Shown here: piece by piece, positions 25,422-33,587 of the stretch | How positions within the stretch are numbered: position 1 is the first letter of the stretch | Layout of the letters: every line of letters starts with the position of its first letter | From: Pseudomonadales bacterium | GTDB lineage: Bacteria; Pseudomonadota; Gammaproteobacteria; Pseudomonadales; Azotimanducaceae | Direction: 5' to 3' | Assembly: GCA_022827905.1 (NCBI GenBank) | Contig: JAJEIQ010000061.1 | Span: 20,788 to 84,787 of the forward strand | DNA: 64,000 nucleotides | Made by a program: the position numbers and the translations under genes | The notes under the pieces: generated by a model | Database searches by the model: none | The model's input: the letters and a program-made list of their open reading frames with translations, nothing else | Told to the model about the DNA's origin: nothing

Positions 25422-27626
25422 CTAGAACACCACGCGCACCCCGCCTTCGATGGTCCGACCCGGCTGCGGGGCAACGTCCTTGATGTAGGAGGTGTGGTTG
25501 CGCTGCTCCGCATCGGTCAGGTTGCGGCCTTCCACGAACAGGCTGATTTCGGTGGCGCCGACCGCAATGTGCCAGTCCATGTAGGCGCGCAGATCGTCGT
25601 AGCCGCTGGTGGCCAGTTCGTGGTCCGTTACGTCGTCCTGGCTGAAGGCGCGCAGGTAGTCCATGGCGAAGATGAACGGGCCATGGGTCAGCTCGAAGCC
25701 GGCGCCCACCCGGCTCGGCGGAATCCGCGGCAGATTGTCGTTGCCGGAGGTATCCAACTCCGCGGAAACGGTGTCGGCGAAGGCGGAAAGCGCCAACTGA
25801 CCATCGGTCCAGACCATCGCCACGACGGACCCTTCCACCTCGAAGCCGGTGAAGGTGGCATCACTCTGGGTGAACTGCCGCACGGGCAGGCCATGATCTT
25901 CGATGCCGGTGTCCGCTTGGTAGATGAAGTCGGAAAACTCGGTCCAGTAGAGGGTGCCGGCCAGCGACCAGCGTTCGCCCGCGTACTTCAGCGTGGCGTT
26001 CAAGTCGAAGGCCTTCTCTTCGTCGAGGTCCGGGTCACCGATGTCAAAGCTCTGGGTGGCGAAGTGCGGCCCATTGGAGTACAGCTCCTCGCTGACCGGC
26101 ATGCGGGTGGCGTAGCTGCCGAGCAGGGTGCCCGTCCAGCCTTGTGCAAGGGGAATCACGGCGCCTAGGGATGCAGATACGCCGCTGAACGTTTCGTTGT
26201 TCCCCGAGTCGGGGTCGTGTTTGGTGCGGTCGAAGCGCAGCCCCGCTTCCAGTTGAAAGGGTTCGAAGTCGCGCTGACCCATCCAGAACAGCCCCAGCGC
26301 ATCCGTGTTTGCCGGCGGGGAGAAGGCCTCCTCCCCGGTTGGCGTATATTTGCGGTCGCTCAATTGAGCGCCGAAAACCCCGTCCCAGCCCGCGATGGGG
26401 TTGTGGGCCAACTCCAGGCGCGCTTCCCAAGCCTCGTTTTCAAACAGCGTGCCCACTTCGCCGGATGGCTCAATCTCGGCGTGTTCGTAGTCGTTGATGC
26501 CGACCCGGAGACTCAAGCTGCGGATGCCGGGCAGGGGCTGGTCAATGCCCGCTTCAAGGTCGATGCGCGTTTGCTCGAGATCGGCAACCGGCGAGCCTTC
26601 CGCTTCGTCGCCGTGGTCCTCTTCGTCATCGTGGCCCTCTTCCTCCTCTTCCTCGTCGTGGTCCTCTTCTTCTTCCTCGTCCCCGTGATCTTCCTCCTCG
26701 TCCCCGTGTTCCTCCTCGTCGCCGTGGCCATGGGCGAAGCCAGGCAGCCCGTAGTCGGATTCCAAGCGACTCACTGAGATGCCGAAGAAGCCGCGCTCAC
26801 CGATGAATGAAAAGCCGACGGCGCCGCCCTTGGCCTCAAGATGGCTGTTCGGCAGGGTGCCGCGCACTTCCTCGGCTTCGCCCTCCTCATGCCCGTCATC
26901 TTCATCCTCATCTTCGTCTTCGTCGTGGTGCTCCTCCTCCTCCTCATGCTCTTCCTCATCCTCAAGAGCGGCCCGGAACCGGGAGGATCGAACGAAGCCA
27001 GGGATGTCCACGTCATCAGCGTCGCGGGCAAAGCCGTCGATGTGCCAGGCAAATGCCCCGGCACCGCCATCCAAGCGAAATCCGCCACGGAAGGCATCGC
27101 CGTTGTCGGCTCCGCGTAGGTCCAGCTTGCCGGTCAGAGCATCCGGTATTTCCCGGGGCACCCGGCCGGTGTGTACGTCGATGACGCCGCCGATTGCGCC
27201 TGAGCCGTAGAGCAGAGTTGCGGGGCCCTTGAGAATCTCGATCTCGTTGGCTATGAAGGGGTCCACCGACACAGCATGGTCACCGCTCGAGACGGAGACG
27301 TCCATGGTGTCCACATGGTCCTCCATGATGCGCACTCGAGCCCCGTCCAATCCGTGAATGACGGGCCTGCCAACCGCAGGACCAAACGATGTCGCGTGAA
27401 TGCCGGGCTCACGCCCGACGGTGGCGCCGATGGTGTCCGCGACTTTGCGGTCGAGCTCCTCGCCCCGCAGCGCCTCCACGGGTTGCGCAACGCCGCCAGA
27501 GGACAAGGGGTGGGCGGTGACTACGATTTCCTCGATTTCGTACCCGTGCCGCTCTTGACCGACCGCTCCTTCGAGCGCGGCTAGGCATAGGCCGAACGTC
27601 AGCGTCAGCCGATAGGCGGTTTTCAT
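25422..27626 (-). CDS. TonB-dependent outer-membrane receptor with acidic His-rich loops (ZnuD-like)
   Basis: TonB-driven outer-membrane importer, probably for zinc or a metal complex. Start ATG 27626 follows a perfect ribosome site (AGGAGG), giving 734 residues. Features in order: signal peptide, TonB box region EEIVVTAHPL (about 32-41), plug domain (PVIHGLDGARVRIMEDHVDT; EILKGPATLLYGSGAIGGVI), and a beta-barrel ending in the required C-terminal Phe (GGVRVVF). Two extracellular loops, at about 222-253 and 299-342, consist almost wholly of Glu, Asp and His. Such loops are known in zinc-piracy receptors of the ZnuD group. The metal is inferred from this and from the neighbouring transporters. 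Confidence 0.9.
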   Translation of the reverse strand: MKTAYRLTLTFGLCLAALEGAVGQERHGYEIEEIVVTAHPLSSGGVAQPVEALRGEELDRKVADTIGATVGREPGIHATSFGPAVGRPVIHGLDGARVRIMEDHVDTMDVSVSSGDHAVSVDPFIANEIEILKGPATLLYGSGAIGGVIDVHTGRVPREIPDALTGKLDLRGADNGDAFRGGFRLDGGAGAFAWHIDGFARDADDVDIPGFVRSSRFRAALEDEEEHEEEEEHHDEDEDEDEDDGHEEGEAEEVRGTLPNSHLEAKGGAVGFSFIGERGFFGISVSRLESDYGLPGFAHGHGDEEEHGDEEEDHGDEEEEEDHDEEEEEEGHDDEEDHGDEAEGSPVADLEQTRIDLEAGIDQPLPGIRSLSLRVGINDYEHAEIEPSGEVGTLFENEAWEARLELAHNPIAGWDGVFGAQLSDRKYTPTGEEAFSPPANTDALGLFWMGQRDFEPFQLEAGLRFDRTKHDPDSGNNETFSGVSASLGAVIPLAQGWTGTLLGSYATRMPVSEELYSNGPHFATQSFDIGDPDLDEEKAFDLNATLKYAGERWSLAGTLYWTEFSDFIYQADTGIEDHGLPVRQFTQSDATFTGFEVEGSVVAMVWTDGQLALSAFADTVSAELDTSGNDNLPRIPPSRVGAGFELTHGPFIFAMDYLRAFSQDDVTDHELATSGYDDLRAYMDWHIAVGATEISLFVEGRNLTDAEQRNHTSYIKDVAPQPGRTIEGGVRVVF
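26590..26970 (-). repeat. Low-complexity coding repeats (Glu/Asp/His loops of the TonB receptor)
   Basis: Two tracts, at about 26597-26735 and 26870-26965, consist of near-repeats of GAG/GAA/GAC/CAC codons on the minus strand. They encode the acidic, histidine-rich receptor loops. These tracts are prone to slippage, so loop length may vary between strains. On the plus strand they read as long Leu/Val/Phe/Ser runs, which are not real proteins. Confidence 0.8.
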
Positions 27627-27705
27627 GTTCCCTCCTGGCAACCGGTGCGCGGTTGCAGTGAATTTGCGCTAGGTGCGCGTTCAACAAGGCCTTAGTGGAT
27701 TGTTG

Positions 27706-28023
27706 TCAGGGGGAGGGTGGCGCTCGTGGCTGGAAGGGATGGGCTTGCCGCTCGATGACAACGCCCAATATCTGCGGTTTGGCCGTGCGTTGGCACAGCC
27801 GGGGAACCGCCTGAACCGGGGCAAGCGCGGCATGTTGGCCGTCATCGACGAATGCGCAGGCCGCGCACAGGGCCTCCGGTTCATCGGGGCTGATCGAGGC
27901 GTGAACGTGCGCACTGAGCAGGAGTTGTGCGAGGCTGAATGCCAGCACAGCCGACCAAGCAGCGGCGCGATGGCGCAGGAGGCGCCTGCCGAGAATGGTT
28001 GGTATGCCTGTTGAGCCGGACAT
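27706..28023 (-). CDS. Small exported Cys/His protein (DUF2946-like)
   Basis: 105 residues with a hydrophobic N-terminal segment (AAAWSAVLAFSLAQLLLSA) directly followed by a metal-ligand-rich patch, HVHASISPDEPEALCAACAF. An HxH motif followed by a CxxC just after the membrane segment resembles small proteins that often precede copper or zinc TonB receptors (DUF2946 type). It lies 80 bp upstream of the TonB receptor on the same strand. Its exact role (metal relay or assembly) is unknown. The C-terminal part is basic and looks disordered. The call rests on the motif and position, so confidence is moderate. Confidence 0.6.
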   Translation of the reverse strand: MSGSTGIPTILGRRLLRHRAAAWSAVLAFSLAQLLLSAHVHASISPDEPEALCAACAFVDDGQHAALAPVQAVPRLCQRTAKPQILGVVIERQAHPFQPRAPPSP

Positions 28024-28114
28024 GGGGACAATGCTGCGCCGTGACGTTCGAGCCTAAATGTAAGGAAATTGACTGTACACTGCAAGCCGCTGCCGCAGCA
28101 GTTGTTCACCGCAG

Positions 28115-28990
28115 TTAGTGCGCATGGACGTCATGGGAGTGTGCTACATCGCCGATCAACGCCATGACCACGATGCCCGCAACGACGAGCAGGAACTTGA
28201 AAATGCGGTCGTTGTCTTGGGTCGGCATGGGCACGTCGTCGTTGCCGGTCAAGGCGCTCATCACGAACTTGGCCGTCCGCGCTTCCCGCTTGGAGAACTC
28301 CTCGTCGATGATGTCCAGGATGGCGATGTAGATGAAGGTGCCCGCTGCCAGCGCATTGAAGCTGCCTTCGACTAGCGCGGCGCCGTCGCCATGCAGGATG
28401 CTGGCGCCGAGCATGCCCGCGAGTATGCCCGCGGGGGTCATGGCGACGAAGAAGCCGAGAAGGGCGTTGCGGCGATTTTCGGCAAAGCCGGCGCTGATCG
28501 CGCTTACCATCAGCGCGAAGGCCTCCGAGCCCTTGTGCAGCAGAATTCCGAGCGCGAGGATGATGGCGGTTGCAGCATGGCTCTCAAGGCCTAGCGAGAG
28601 GCCCGCGATGATCGAGTGGACCGACAGGAGCAGCAGCAGCACAAGCGGGTAAATGGATCTGCCTTGGACTGCATCCGAGTCCGAATGGATGTGCCGGCCA
28701 TCGAAGATGATGCGGTCAATCAGCAGCAGCGTTCCGAATCCCGAGGCCGCCAGGAGGGGAGCTAGCGGATACTCCACGACGTTCGCAAGCTGCTCGATGC
28801 CCTCGGGCAGCAGGTGGATGAAGCCCACGCCGAGGAACAAGCCGCCGGCAAACGCATTGCCTAGGGAGAAGAACCTCTGACTGCCTTGGTAGCGGGCGGC
28901 GGCCATTGGAATGGCGCCGCCGATCAGGGCAACGGCTAGGATGGATGCGGCCGCGATGAACTTAATGACCGGCAGCGAGTGTTCTTCCAT
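28115..28990 (-). CDS. ZIP-family metal transporter (second copy)
   Basis: 291-residue membrane protein with eight predicted helices. Metal-site motifs: SVHSIIAGLSLGLES (helix 4) and ILLHKGSEAFALMVSA (helix 5), the latter a good match to the ZIP HKxxEAxA pattern. An early HLLPEG motif (GVGFIHLLPEG) is also typical. The loop before helix 4 contains DGRHIHSDSD, and the C terminus ends in a His-rich tail (HSHDVHAH). It is only distantly like the ZIP encoded at 18130-18960, so the two are not a recent duplication. It heads the metal island; Zn2+ uptake is the likely role. Confidence 0.88.
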   Translation of the reverse strand: MEEHSLPVIKFIAAASILAVALIGGAIPMAAARYQGSQRFFSLGNAFAGGLFLGVGFIHLLPEGIEQLANVVEYPLAPLLAASGFGTLLLIDRIIFDGRHIHSDSDAVQGRSIYPLVLLLLLSVHSIIAGLSLGLESHAATAIILALGILLHKGSEAFALMVSAISAGFAENRRNALLGFFVAMTPAGILAGMLGASILHGDGAALVEGSFNALAAGTFIYIAILDIIDEEFSKREARTAKFVMSALTGNDDVPMPTQDNDRIFKFLLVVAGIVVMALIGDVAHSHDVHAH

Positions 28991-29099
28991 TCAGGCCAAA
29001 TCTCCGGTGGTTTCCGGGAGCAGCGGCGCTTGGAGCGCCGCACGGCTTCCTTGGCAGTGAGCCTATGTGTAGCATTGCGCCGTTTCAAGGAGGTTGGCC

Positions 29100-29612
29100 G
29101 TGGCCAATTCGGCGCGCAGTGAGCCCGTCATGCTTCAGGATCGTGCGGCGGTCGCCTACGCCGCGGTTCGGGTGCGCCTGTCCTTGGGTGAGTTGGGCCC
29201 TGCGCTGGCCAAGCTCTGGCCGGAAGTGTCCGCTTGGCTCGACGAACAGGGGATCGTGCCTGCCGGCCGCCCGCTGATCCGCTATCACGTCATCGACATG
29301 CCCGAAGTGGAGATTTCCGTGGGTTTGCCGGTTGAATCGGGGGCTGTTGGGGATGGGCGCATTGAAGTTGGGGAACTGCCCGCGGGGCGCTATGCGGTGC
29401 TGGTGCACGTGGGTCCCTATGAGGGTCTTGTGCAGGCCAACGCCGACCTGCAAAGCTGGGCTGGGGATCATGGCGTTGCCTTCGATGGCAGCGATGGCAC
29501 GCCGGGCTGGGCCGGACGGGTGGAGTTCTATCTCACCGATCCGATGGATGATCCGGATCCCTTGGCTTGGCGAACCGAAGTGGCCTACCTGACGCTTCCG
29601 GACCCTTCATAA
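29100..29612 (+). CDS. GyrI-like small-molecule-binding domain protein
   Basis: 170 residues with the GyrI/AraC effector-binding fold: paired repeats beginning VMLQDRAAVAYAAVRVRLSL and ending GRYAVLVHVGPYEGLVQANADLQSW. The VHxGPYEGL stretch is the best conserved motif of the family. No DNA-binding domain is attached, so it is a stand-alone domain that may bind a toxic or drug-like small molecule. GTG 29100 is preferred: AAGGAGG ends 6 bp before it, while the earlier TTG at 29094 directly abuts that site. It is divergent from the ZIP gene at 28990. Confidence 0.8.
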   Translation: MANSARSEPVMLQDRAAVAYAAVRVRLSLGELGPALAKLWPEVSAWLDEQGIVPAGRPLIRYHVIDMPEVEISVGLPVESGAVGDGRIEVGELPAGRYAVLVHVGPYEGLVQANADLQSWAGDHGVAFDGSDGTPGWAGRVEFYLTDPMDDPDPLAWRTEVAYLTLPDPS

Positions 29613-29666
29613 GGGCTTGCGAAGCGGGCCGCAGCGTTCTACTTTATCCAAGCTTGGGAAATAGAG

Positions 29667-30086
29667 ATGCCCGTGCGTCACGTTGGCGACATTTTGCAGG
29701 AGAAATCCGAGGAGCTCGTTTGGATCGGCCCGCTTGAGTCCGTGTTCGATGCGCTCAAGCTGATGAACGAGAAGGACGTCGGATCGGTGGTGGTGCAAAT
29801 CGACGGCTACCTGGTCGGCATCCTGTCCGAGCGCGACTACGTGCGCAAGGTCATTCTGGACATTCACGCCTCGCAAAAGACCAAGGTCTCGGAGGTGATG
29901 ACCCGCGATGTGGTCACCGTGACCCGAGAGGACACCATCGTCCACTGCATCGCCTTGACCCATAAGCACCACGTCCGCCATCTGCCGGTGGTGGAGGAGG
30001 GCAAGGCCATCGGCATGATTTCCTTGCGGGATCTGTTCCTTGACGTCATTCACCACAAGGTCGGTGAGATTCGCGACGACGAGTAA
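29667..30086 (+). CDS. CBS-domain pair protein
   Basis: 139 residues made almost entirely of two CBS motifs (about 8-65 and 73-130), which bind adenosine nucleotides such as AMP, ATP or NAD. Recognisable pieces are DGYLVGILSERDYVRKVI and HHVRHLPVVEEGKAIGMISL followed by RDLF. There is no attached catalytic or transport domain, so it is a stand-alone regulator-type module, common in proteobacteria and alphaproteobacterial mitochondria-like lineages. ATG start at 29667 follows a weak purine-rich site (GGGAAATAGAG). The convergent MauG-type gene ends 3 bp after its stop. Confidence 0.88.
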   Translation: MPVRHVGDILQEKSEELVWIGPLESVFDALKLMNEKDVGSVVVQIDGYLVGILSERDYVRKVILDIHASQKTKVSEVMTRDVVTVTREDTIVHCIALTHKHHVRHLPVVEEGKAIGMISLRDLFLDVIHHKVGEIRDDE

Positions 30087-30089
30087 GCA

Positions 30090-31301
30090 CTAGGGTGGCG
30101 CCAGCCACTCCGGGGCCGTGGCCAGCGGCCCGTCGAGCGTGTTCAGGAACGCCTCCAAACGCTTGAGTTCGTAAGGCAGCAAGCCAAGCGGCTTGGCTTC
30201 GTTGTGGCCGACGATGGCGTTGCGCGCCCGGTTGTAGTGGTCCAGCGCTTCGGCCAACGTGCCCATTTGCCCGGCGTGCATGTAGGGAGCGGTGCCCTCG
30301 AGATTGCGCAGCGACGGGGTCTTCTGGGCCGCAACCAGATCATCCCCGGTGCGCATGAAGCGCAGTTCCGGGCAGTCCTTGGCCGGATCGTCGCTATGGA
30401 CGCTGAAACAGTTGAACGGGTCTTCGAGAACCAGGCGGGCGCCTTCGGCGCGCCCCTTGTCCGGCAGGGCGCCGATGGCCGGCAGCACGCCGGTGTTGTG
30501 GAACTCGTGGTTGGTGAACAGCGGCCCATTGTGGCAGTTGATGCACTGGGCCTTGCCGATGAACAGCCGCAGCCCCTCCGCTTCCTGGTGGCTGAACTGG
30601 GCGTCCGGGGCTTTTGCCCCGTCCCGTCCTAAGCTCGCGGCATAGCGGTCGAAGCGTGTCTCCCCCGGCAGCAGCAAGCGCTCGTAGGCGGCAATCGCCT
30701 TGGCGAGGTTGGCGAACGCCTTGGTGACGGCTGCTTCCTCCTGCTTGGTGGCGGGCGCTTCACTGGGCAACGGCGGCAGCGGCCCGAACAGTGTCTCGTA
30801 GGCGGCCAAGTAAATCGGGTCCCCGGCGATCAGGCGAGCCGCCTCCGCTCGGCTCACACCCTGCTCGATGGGGCTTTCCAAGGGCGCGGTGGCCTGTCCC
30901 CAGAGGCTGTCCTGGCGGCCGTTCCAGAAGAACCAAGGGCTGTAGGCTGCCCCGACCAGGCTCATGGTGTTGAAGGTGCCGACGGCAAGCCCCACCGCCC
31001 GGGGCAGTCCGTCGGTGAAGCGCAGGGCCGGCTGGTGGCAGGTGGCGCAGGAGACCGCGCCGTTGGCACTCAACCGCGCATCGAAGAACAGGCGGTGGCC
31101 GAAACGCTGCGCGACGGGATGGTCGGCGACCGCGTTGCTGGGAACACTCGGTAGGGGCGGCAAGGCGTCAAGGCTTAGGGATTGAATGGCTTTGAGTTCG
31201 TCATCGCTCCAGGGCGAGGTGGGCGGCGCGTTCAGGTGGGCTGCGCCGGCTCCGGCCAAAGCCAGGAGCAGGACGATCAACCCGGTCAAGTCCTTGCCCA
31301 T
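30090..31301 (-). CDS. Dihaem cytochrome c peroxidase / MauG-family protein
   Basis: Periplasmic dihaem c-type enzyme that reduces peroxide or carries out MauG-like oxidations. Start ATG 31301 gives 403 residues with a signal peptide (LTGLIVLLLALAGAGAAHL). The frame is open upstream, but that part lies over the next gene and is arginine-rich. Two haem sites are visible: CATCH at residues 85-89 and CINCH at 253-257. Other family motifs are GHRLFFDARLSANGAVSC and VGTFNTMSLVGAAYSPWFFW followed by NGR. It lies 26 bp after the FixH/YtkA-like gene, likely one transcript. Physiological partner is unknown. Confidence 0.88.
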   Translation of the reverse strand: MGKDLTGLIVLLLALAGAGAAHLNAPPTSPWSDDELKAIQSLSLDALPPLPSVPSNAVADHPVAQRFGHRLFFDARLSANGAVSCATCHQPALRFTDGLPRAVGLAVGTFNTMSLVGAAYSPWFFWNGRQDSLWGQATAPLESPIEQGVSRAEAARLIAGDPIYLAAYETLFGPLPPLPSEAPATKQEEAAVTKAFANLAKAIAAYERLLLPGETRFDRYAASLGRDGAKAPDAQFSHQEAEGLRLFIGKAQCINCHNGPLFTNHEFHNTGVLPAIGALPDKGRAEGARLVLEDPFNCFSVHSDDPAKDCPELRFMRTGDDLVAAQKTPSLRNLEGTAPYMHAGQMGTLAEALDHYNRARNAIVGHNEAKPLGLLPYELKRLEAFLNTLDGPLATAPEWLAPP

Positions 31302-31327
31302 GGGCAACCGTGGCAGGCGGGTGGGGA

Positions 31328-31768
31328 TCAAAGATCCAGCGGGATGGACAGGGCATCGTCTCCCGTGCCGGACTTGACGTTGAGCACCACTTCCCAAGCG
31401 CCGCCCATGTGGAATTTCATGCCCTCTATGAGATAGCGCCCTTCGCCGAGATAGGCGGTGGCCCGGGGCGCGGTGGGCAGGCCGTGGTCGTGGTCGGGCA
31501 TGCCGCCGGTGATGCTGATGGCGGCGCCCTCCACCGGATTGCCGTCGGCATCCATCACCTGCGCGACCCAAATGTGAATGCGGTTGATCTCGATCGGTTC
31601 CAGCGCGGAGGCGTAGCTGATCCGGTAACGCCCAAGTTCGGTGACCTGGGCATTGTCCGGGTTGGGGGTCGGCCAAGCCTCTGCGGCCAGGGCCCCGGCG
31701 GCCAAGGCGCCGGCGGCGGGCAGGGTGGCTGAAAGCGCGAGAAAAAGCAGGGGAGGCAAGGCGTTCAT
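31328..31768 (-). CDS. Exported FixH/YtkA-like protein
   Basis: 146 residues with a signal peptide (LPPLLFLALSATLPAAGALA) and an immunoglobulin-like domain resembling the YtkA/FixH family. Conserved elements are IHIWVAQVMDADGNPVEGA, then GGMPDHDHGLPTAP and GEGRYLIEGMKFHMGGAWEV. The histidines and methionines in this last region could bind copper, as proposed for relatives. Paired with the MauG-type dihaem gene downstream. The family match is reasonably clear by motif; function is not established for most members. Divergent from the aldo/keto reductase with only about 50 bp between starts. Confidence 0.75.
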   Translation of the reverse strand: MNALPPLLFLALSATLPAAGALAAGALAAEAWPTPNPDNAQVTELGRYRISYASALEPIEINRIHIWVAQVMDADGNPVEGAAISITGGMPDHDHGLPTAPRATAYLGEGRYLIEGMKFHMGGAWEVVLNVKSGTGDDALSIPLDL

Positions 31769-31817
31769 CGCAGCGACAGTCTATCATGGCGGCATCACCA
31801 TCAGGCAGGATCAAGCC

Positions 31818-32831
31818 ATGGACTACCGCGTTTTGGGCCGGACGGGCATCCGGGTGTCGCCCTTGTGCCTAGGCACCATGAACTTCGGCGGCCCGACCTC
31901 AGAGGCCGAGAGCATCGACATCGTGCATGCTGCCCTGGATGCGGGGATCAACTTCATCGACACCGCCGATGTGTACAACCGGGGCGTGAGCGAGCGCATC
32001 GTCGGCAAGGCCATCGCTGCCAGTGGCCAGCGGGGTCGGCTGGTGATCGCCACCAAGGTCTATAGCCCCATGAGCCGGGAAGTAAACGACCGGGGCGGCT
32101 CGCGGGATCACGTCATCAAGTCCTGCGAGGCCTCCCTCAAGCGCCTTGGCATCGACTGCATCGACCTCTACCAACTGCACCGCCCGGACCTTGACGTGCC
32201 CCAGGACGAAACCCTGCGCGCCTTCGACGACCTCATCCGGGCGGGCAAGGTGCGCTACATCGGCTGCTCCACCCATCCCGCGTGGAAGGTCATGGAGGCC
32301 CTGGCCGTCAGCGAGCGCTGCGGCCTGCACCGCTACGTCAGCGAGCAGCCCCCCTACAACCTGCTCGACCGGCGCATTGAAAACGAACTGATCCCCTTGT
32401 GCGAAGCCTATGACCTAGCAGTGCTGCCTTGGTCGCCGGTGGCCGGCGGCGTGCTCACCGGCCGCTACACCCCTGAAGCCAAGGCCCCGGAAGGCTCCCG
32501 CGCTGCCAACTGGGGCGCCCGCTTCGCCACCCGGGTGACCGACCGCGGCCTCGAAGTCGCCGCCGAAGTGGCCCGCATGGCCGCCGAACGCGACTTGAGC
32601 GCGTCCCAACTGGCACTGCTCTGGGTGAAGGACCAGCCTCGGGTGACGGCCCCAATCTACGGCCCCCGCACCCTGGGCCACGTGCACGACGCCCTGCCGG
32701 TGCTGGAAATGACGCTGGCCGATGCGGACCGTCCCCGGTTCGATGCGCTGGTGCCTCCCGGCAATGCGGTAGCCGACTTCCACGACAGCAACAACTGGAT
32801 GAAGGGCCGGGTGGTTGTTGGGGCGGGATAG
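31818..32831 (+). CDS. Aldo/keto reductase
   Basis: NADPH-dependent oxidoreductase with a TIM-barrel fold. Start ATG 31818 yields 337 residues and begins DYRVLGRTGIRVSPLCLGTM, the standard N terminus of this family; the upstream open stretch overlaps the divergent gene. The catalytic Asp/Tyr pair is in FIDTADVYNRG and Lys in RLVIATKVYSPM; ID.YQLHRPD and the C-terminal cofactor region PIYGPRTLGHVHD are also present. It resembles the YdhF/Tas-like AKR12-type subgroup, but substrate cannot be assigned. It stands alone on the plus strand. Confidence 0.9.
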   Translation: MDYRVLGRTGIRVSPLCLGTMNFGGPTSEAESIDIVHAALDAGINFIDTADVYNRGVSERIVGKAIAASGQRGRLVIATKVYSPMSREVNDRGGSRDHVIKSCEASLKRLGIDCIDLYQLHRPDLDVPQDETLRAFDDLIRAGKVRYIGCSTHPAWKVMEALAVSERCGLHRYVSEQPPYNLLDRRIENELIPLCEAYDLAVLPWSPVAGGVLTGRYTPEAKAPEGSRAANWGARFATRVTDRGLEVAAEVARMAAERDLSASQLALLWVKDQPRVTAPIYGPRTLGHVHDALPVLEMTLADADRPRFDALVPPGNAVADFHDSNNWMKGRVVVGAG

Positions 32832-32838
32832 CCCGAAG

Positions 32839-33450
32839 TCAACCCCCTGAATTGCTCCTCGCTTGAGACTTGCGGATGTCTTCCGCTTGGTTCCAGACCG
32901 GTCCGGTGGGCACCTCGCCGTGGGCTAGGATTTTGGGTTCGCTGCCCTCGCCATCCCATTCGATGAGGCGCGGCTGGCCGACCTGCAGATGGTCCGCGTC
33001 CTCGGGGGCTATGGTCCAAGGCTCCTCGCCATGGTAGCTCAGGGTGGGCGCGAGCAGCGGTGGATTGTCCGGGGCGCCAAAGGCGCCGCGGCGGTCCAAC
33101 TCCAAGCGTAGCAACTTGCGGTAGCGGCGCATGCGCGGAACCGCGTCCGGAACCACCGCGTTCTGGATCTTCAATATCAGGATGAAGTGGGTGGCCTGCA
33201 CCAGTTGGCGAGCGCCCGTCTTGAGGGGCACCGCCCAGATCAGGTCGGCGAAGCGCTTGCCCTTGTCGGACACCCAGTCCTCGGGCACTAGGGTCATTTC
33301 CTCAAAATCGAGTTGCCGGTGCCAGTGCTCGCCGTAGTGGCGAACCAGCTTGGCGATGGCGCGCTTGACGTCATCCGGAAAGGCGTAAAAGGGTGTGTAG
33401 GTGTACTCCACGTTGGCGTTCTCCTGCTCGGGTATTGATTTGGTTTTCAA
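32839..33450 (-). CDS. Rpn/PD-(D/E)XK transposase-like protein, possibly inactive
   Basis: 203 residues. The central part (ADLIWAVPLKTGARQLVQ; HFILILKIQNAVVPDAVPRM; RRYRKLLRLELDRRG) follows the pattern of the Rpn/transposase_31 family of PD-(D/E)XK nucleases: an Asp in ADLIW, then a strand, then a position usually occupied by E-x-Q. Here the E-x-Q is I-L-K-I-Q, so the usual acidic residue seems replaced by Lys. If so, the nuclease may be inactive or the catalytic site displaced. The rest has no recognisable domain. Not part of any operon; the convergent aldo/keto reductase ends 7 bp away. Confidence 0.6.
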   Translation of the reverse strand: MKTKSIPEQENANVEYTYTPFYAFPDDVKRAIAKLVRHYGEHWHRQLDFEEMTLVPEDWVSDKGKRFADLIWAVPLKTGARQLVQATHFILILKIQNAVVPDAVPRMRRYRKLLRLELDRRGAFGAPDNPPLLAPTLSYHGEEPWTIAPEDADHLQVGQPRLIEWDGEGSEPKILAHGEVPTGPVWNQAEDIRKSQARSNSGG

Positions 33451-33518
33451 ACCCGAAAACCGTAGCGAGGTTGCCGCCGCGAAATCTATGGGCGATGTCC
33501 TACACGCTTGTGAGAAAT

Positions 33519-33534
33519 GGCTGAACTTTCAGCC
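33519..33534 (-). terminator. Possible hairpin downstream of the 96-residue secreted protein gene
   Basis: A perfect 6-bp stem (GGCTGA / TCAGCC) with a 4-base loop lies about 55 bp after the stop at 33588, in the direction of minus-strand transcription. It is followed on that strand by ATTTCTC, a weak U-rich tract. This could be an intrinsic terminator, but the stem is short. Confidence 0.3.
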
Positions 33535-33587
33535 TTGAGGAAGGGGCTGGCCGACCGGTTGGGGCCGGATTCGATCAAAGGCCTGCG

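Noticed and set aside
26217..26777. Plus-strand frame encoding a very hydrophobic Leu/Val/Phe stretch
   Set aside because: It is the antisense of the Glu/Asp/His loops of the TonB receptor; hydrophobicity follows from reading GAG/GAC repeats in reverse.
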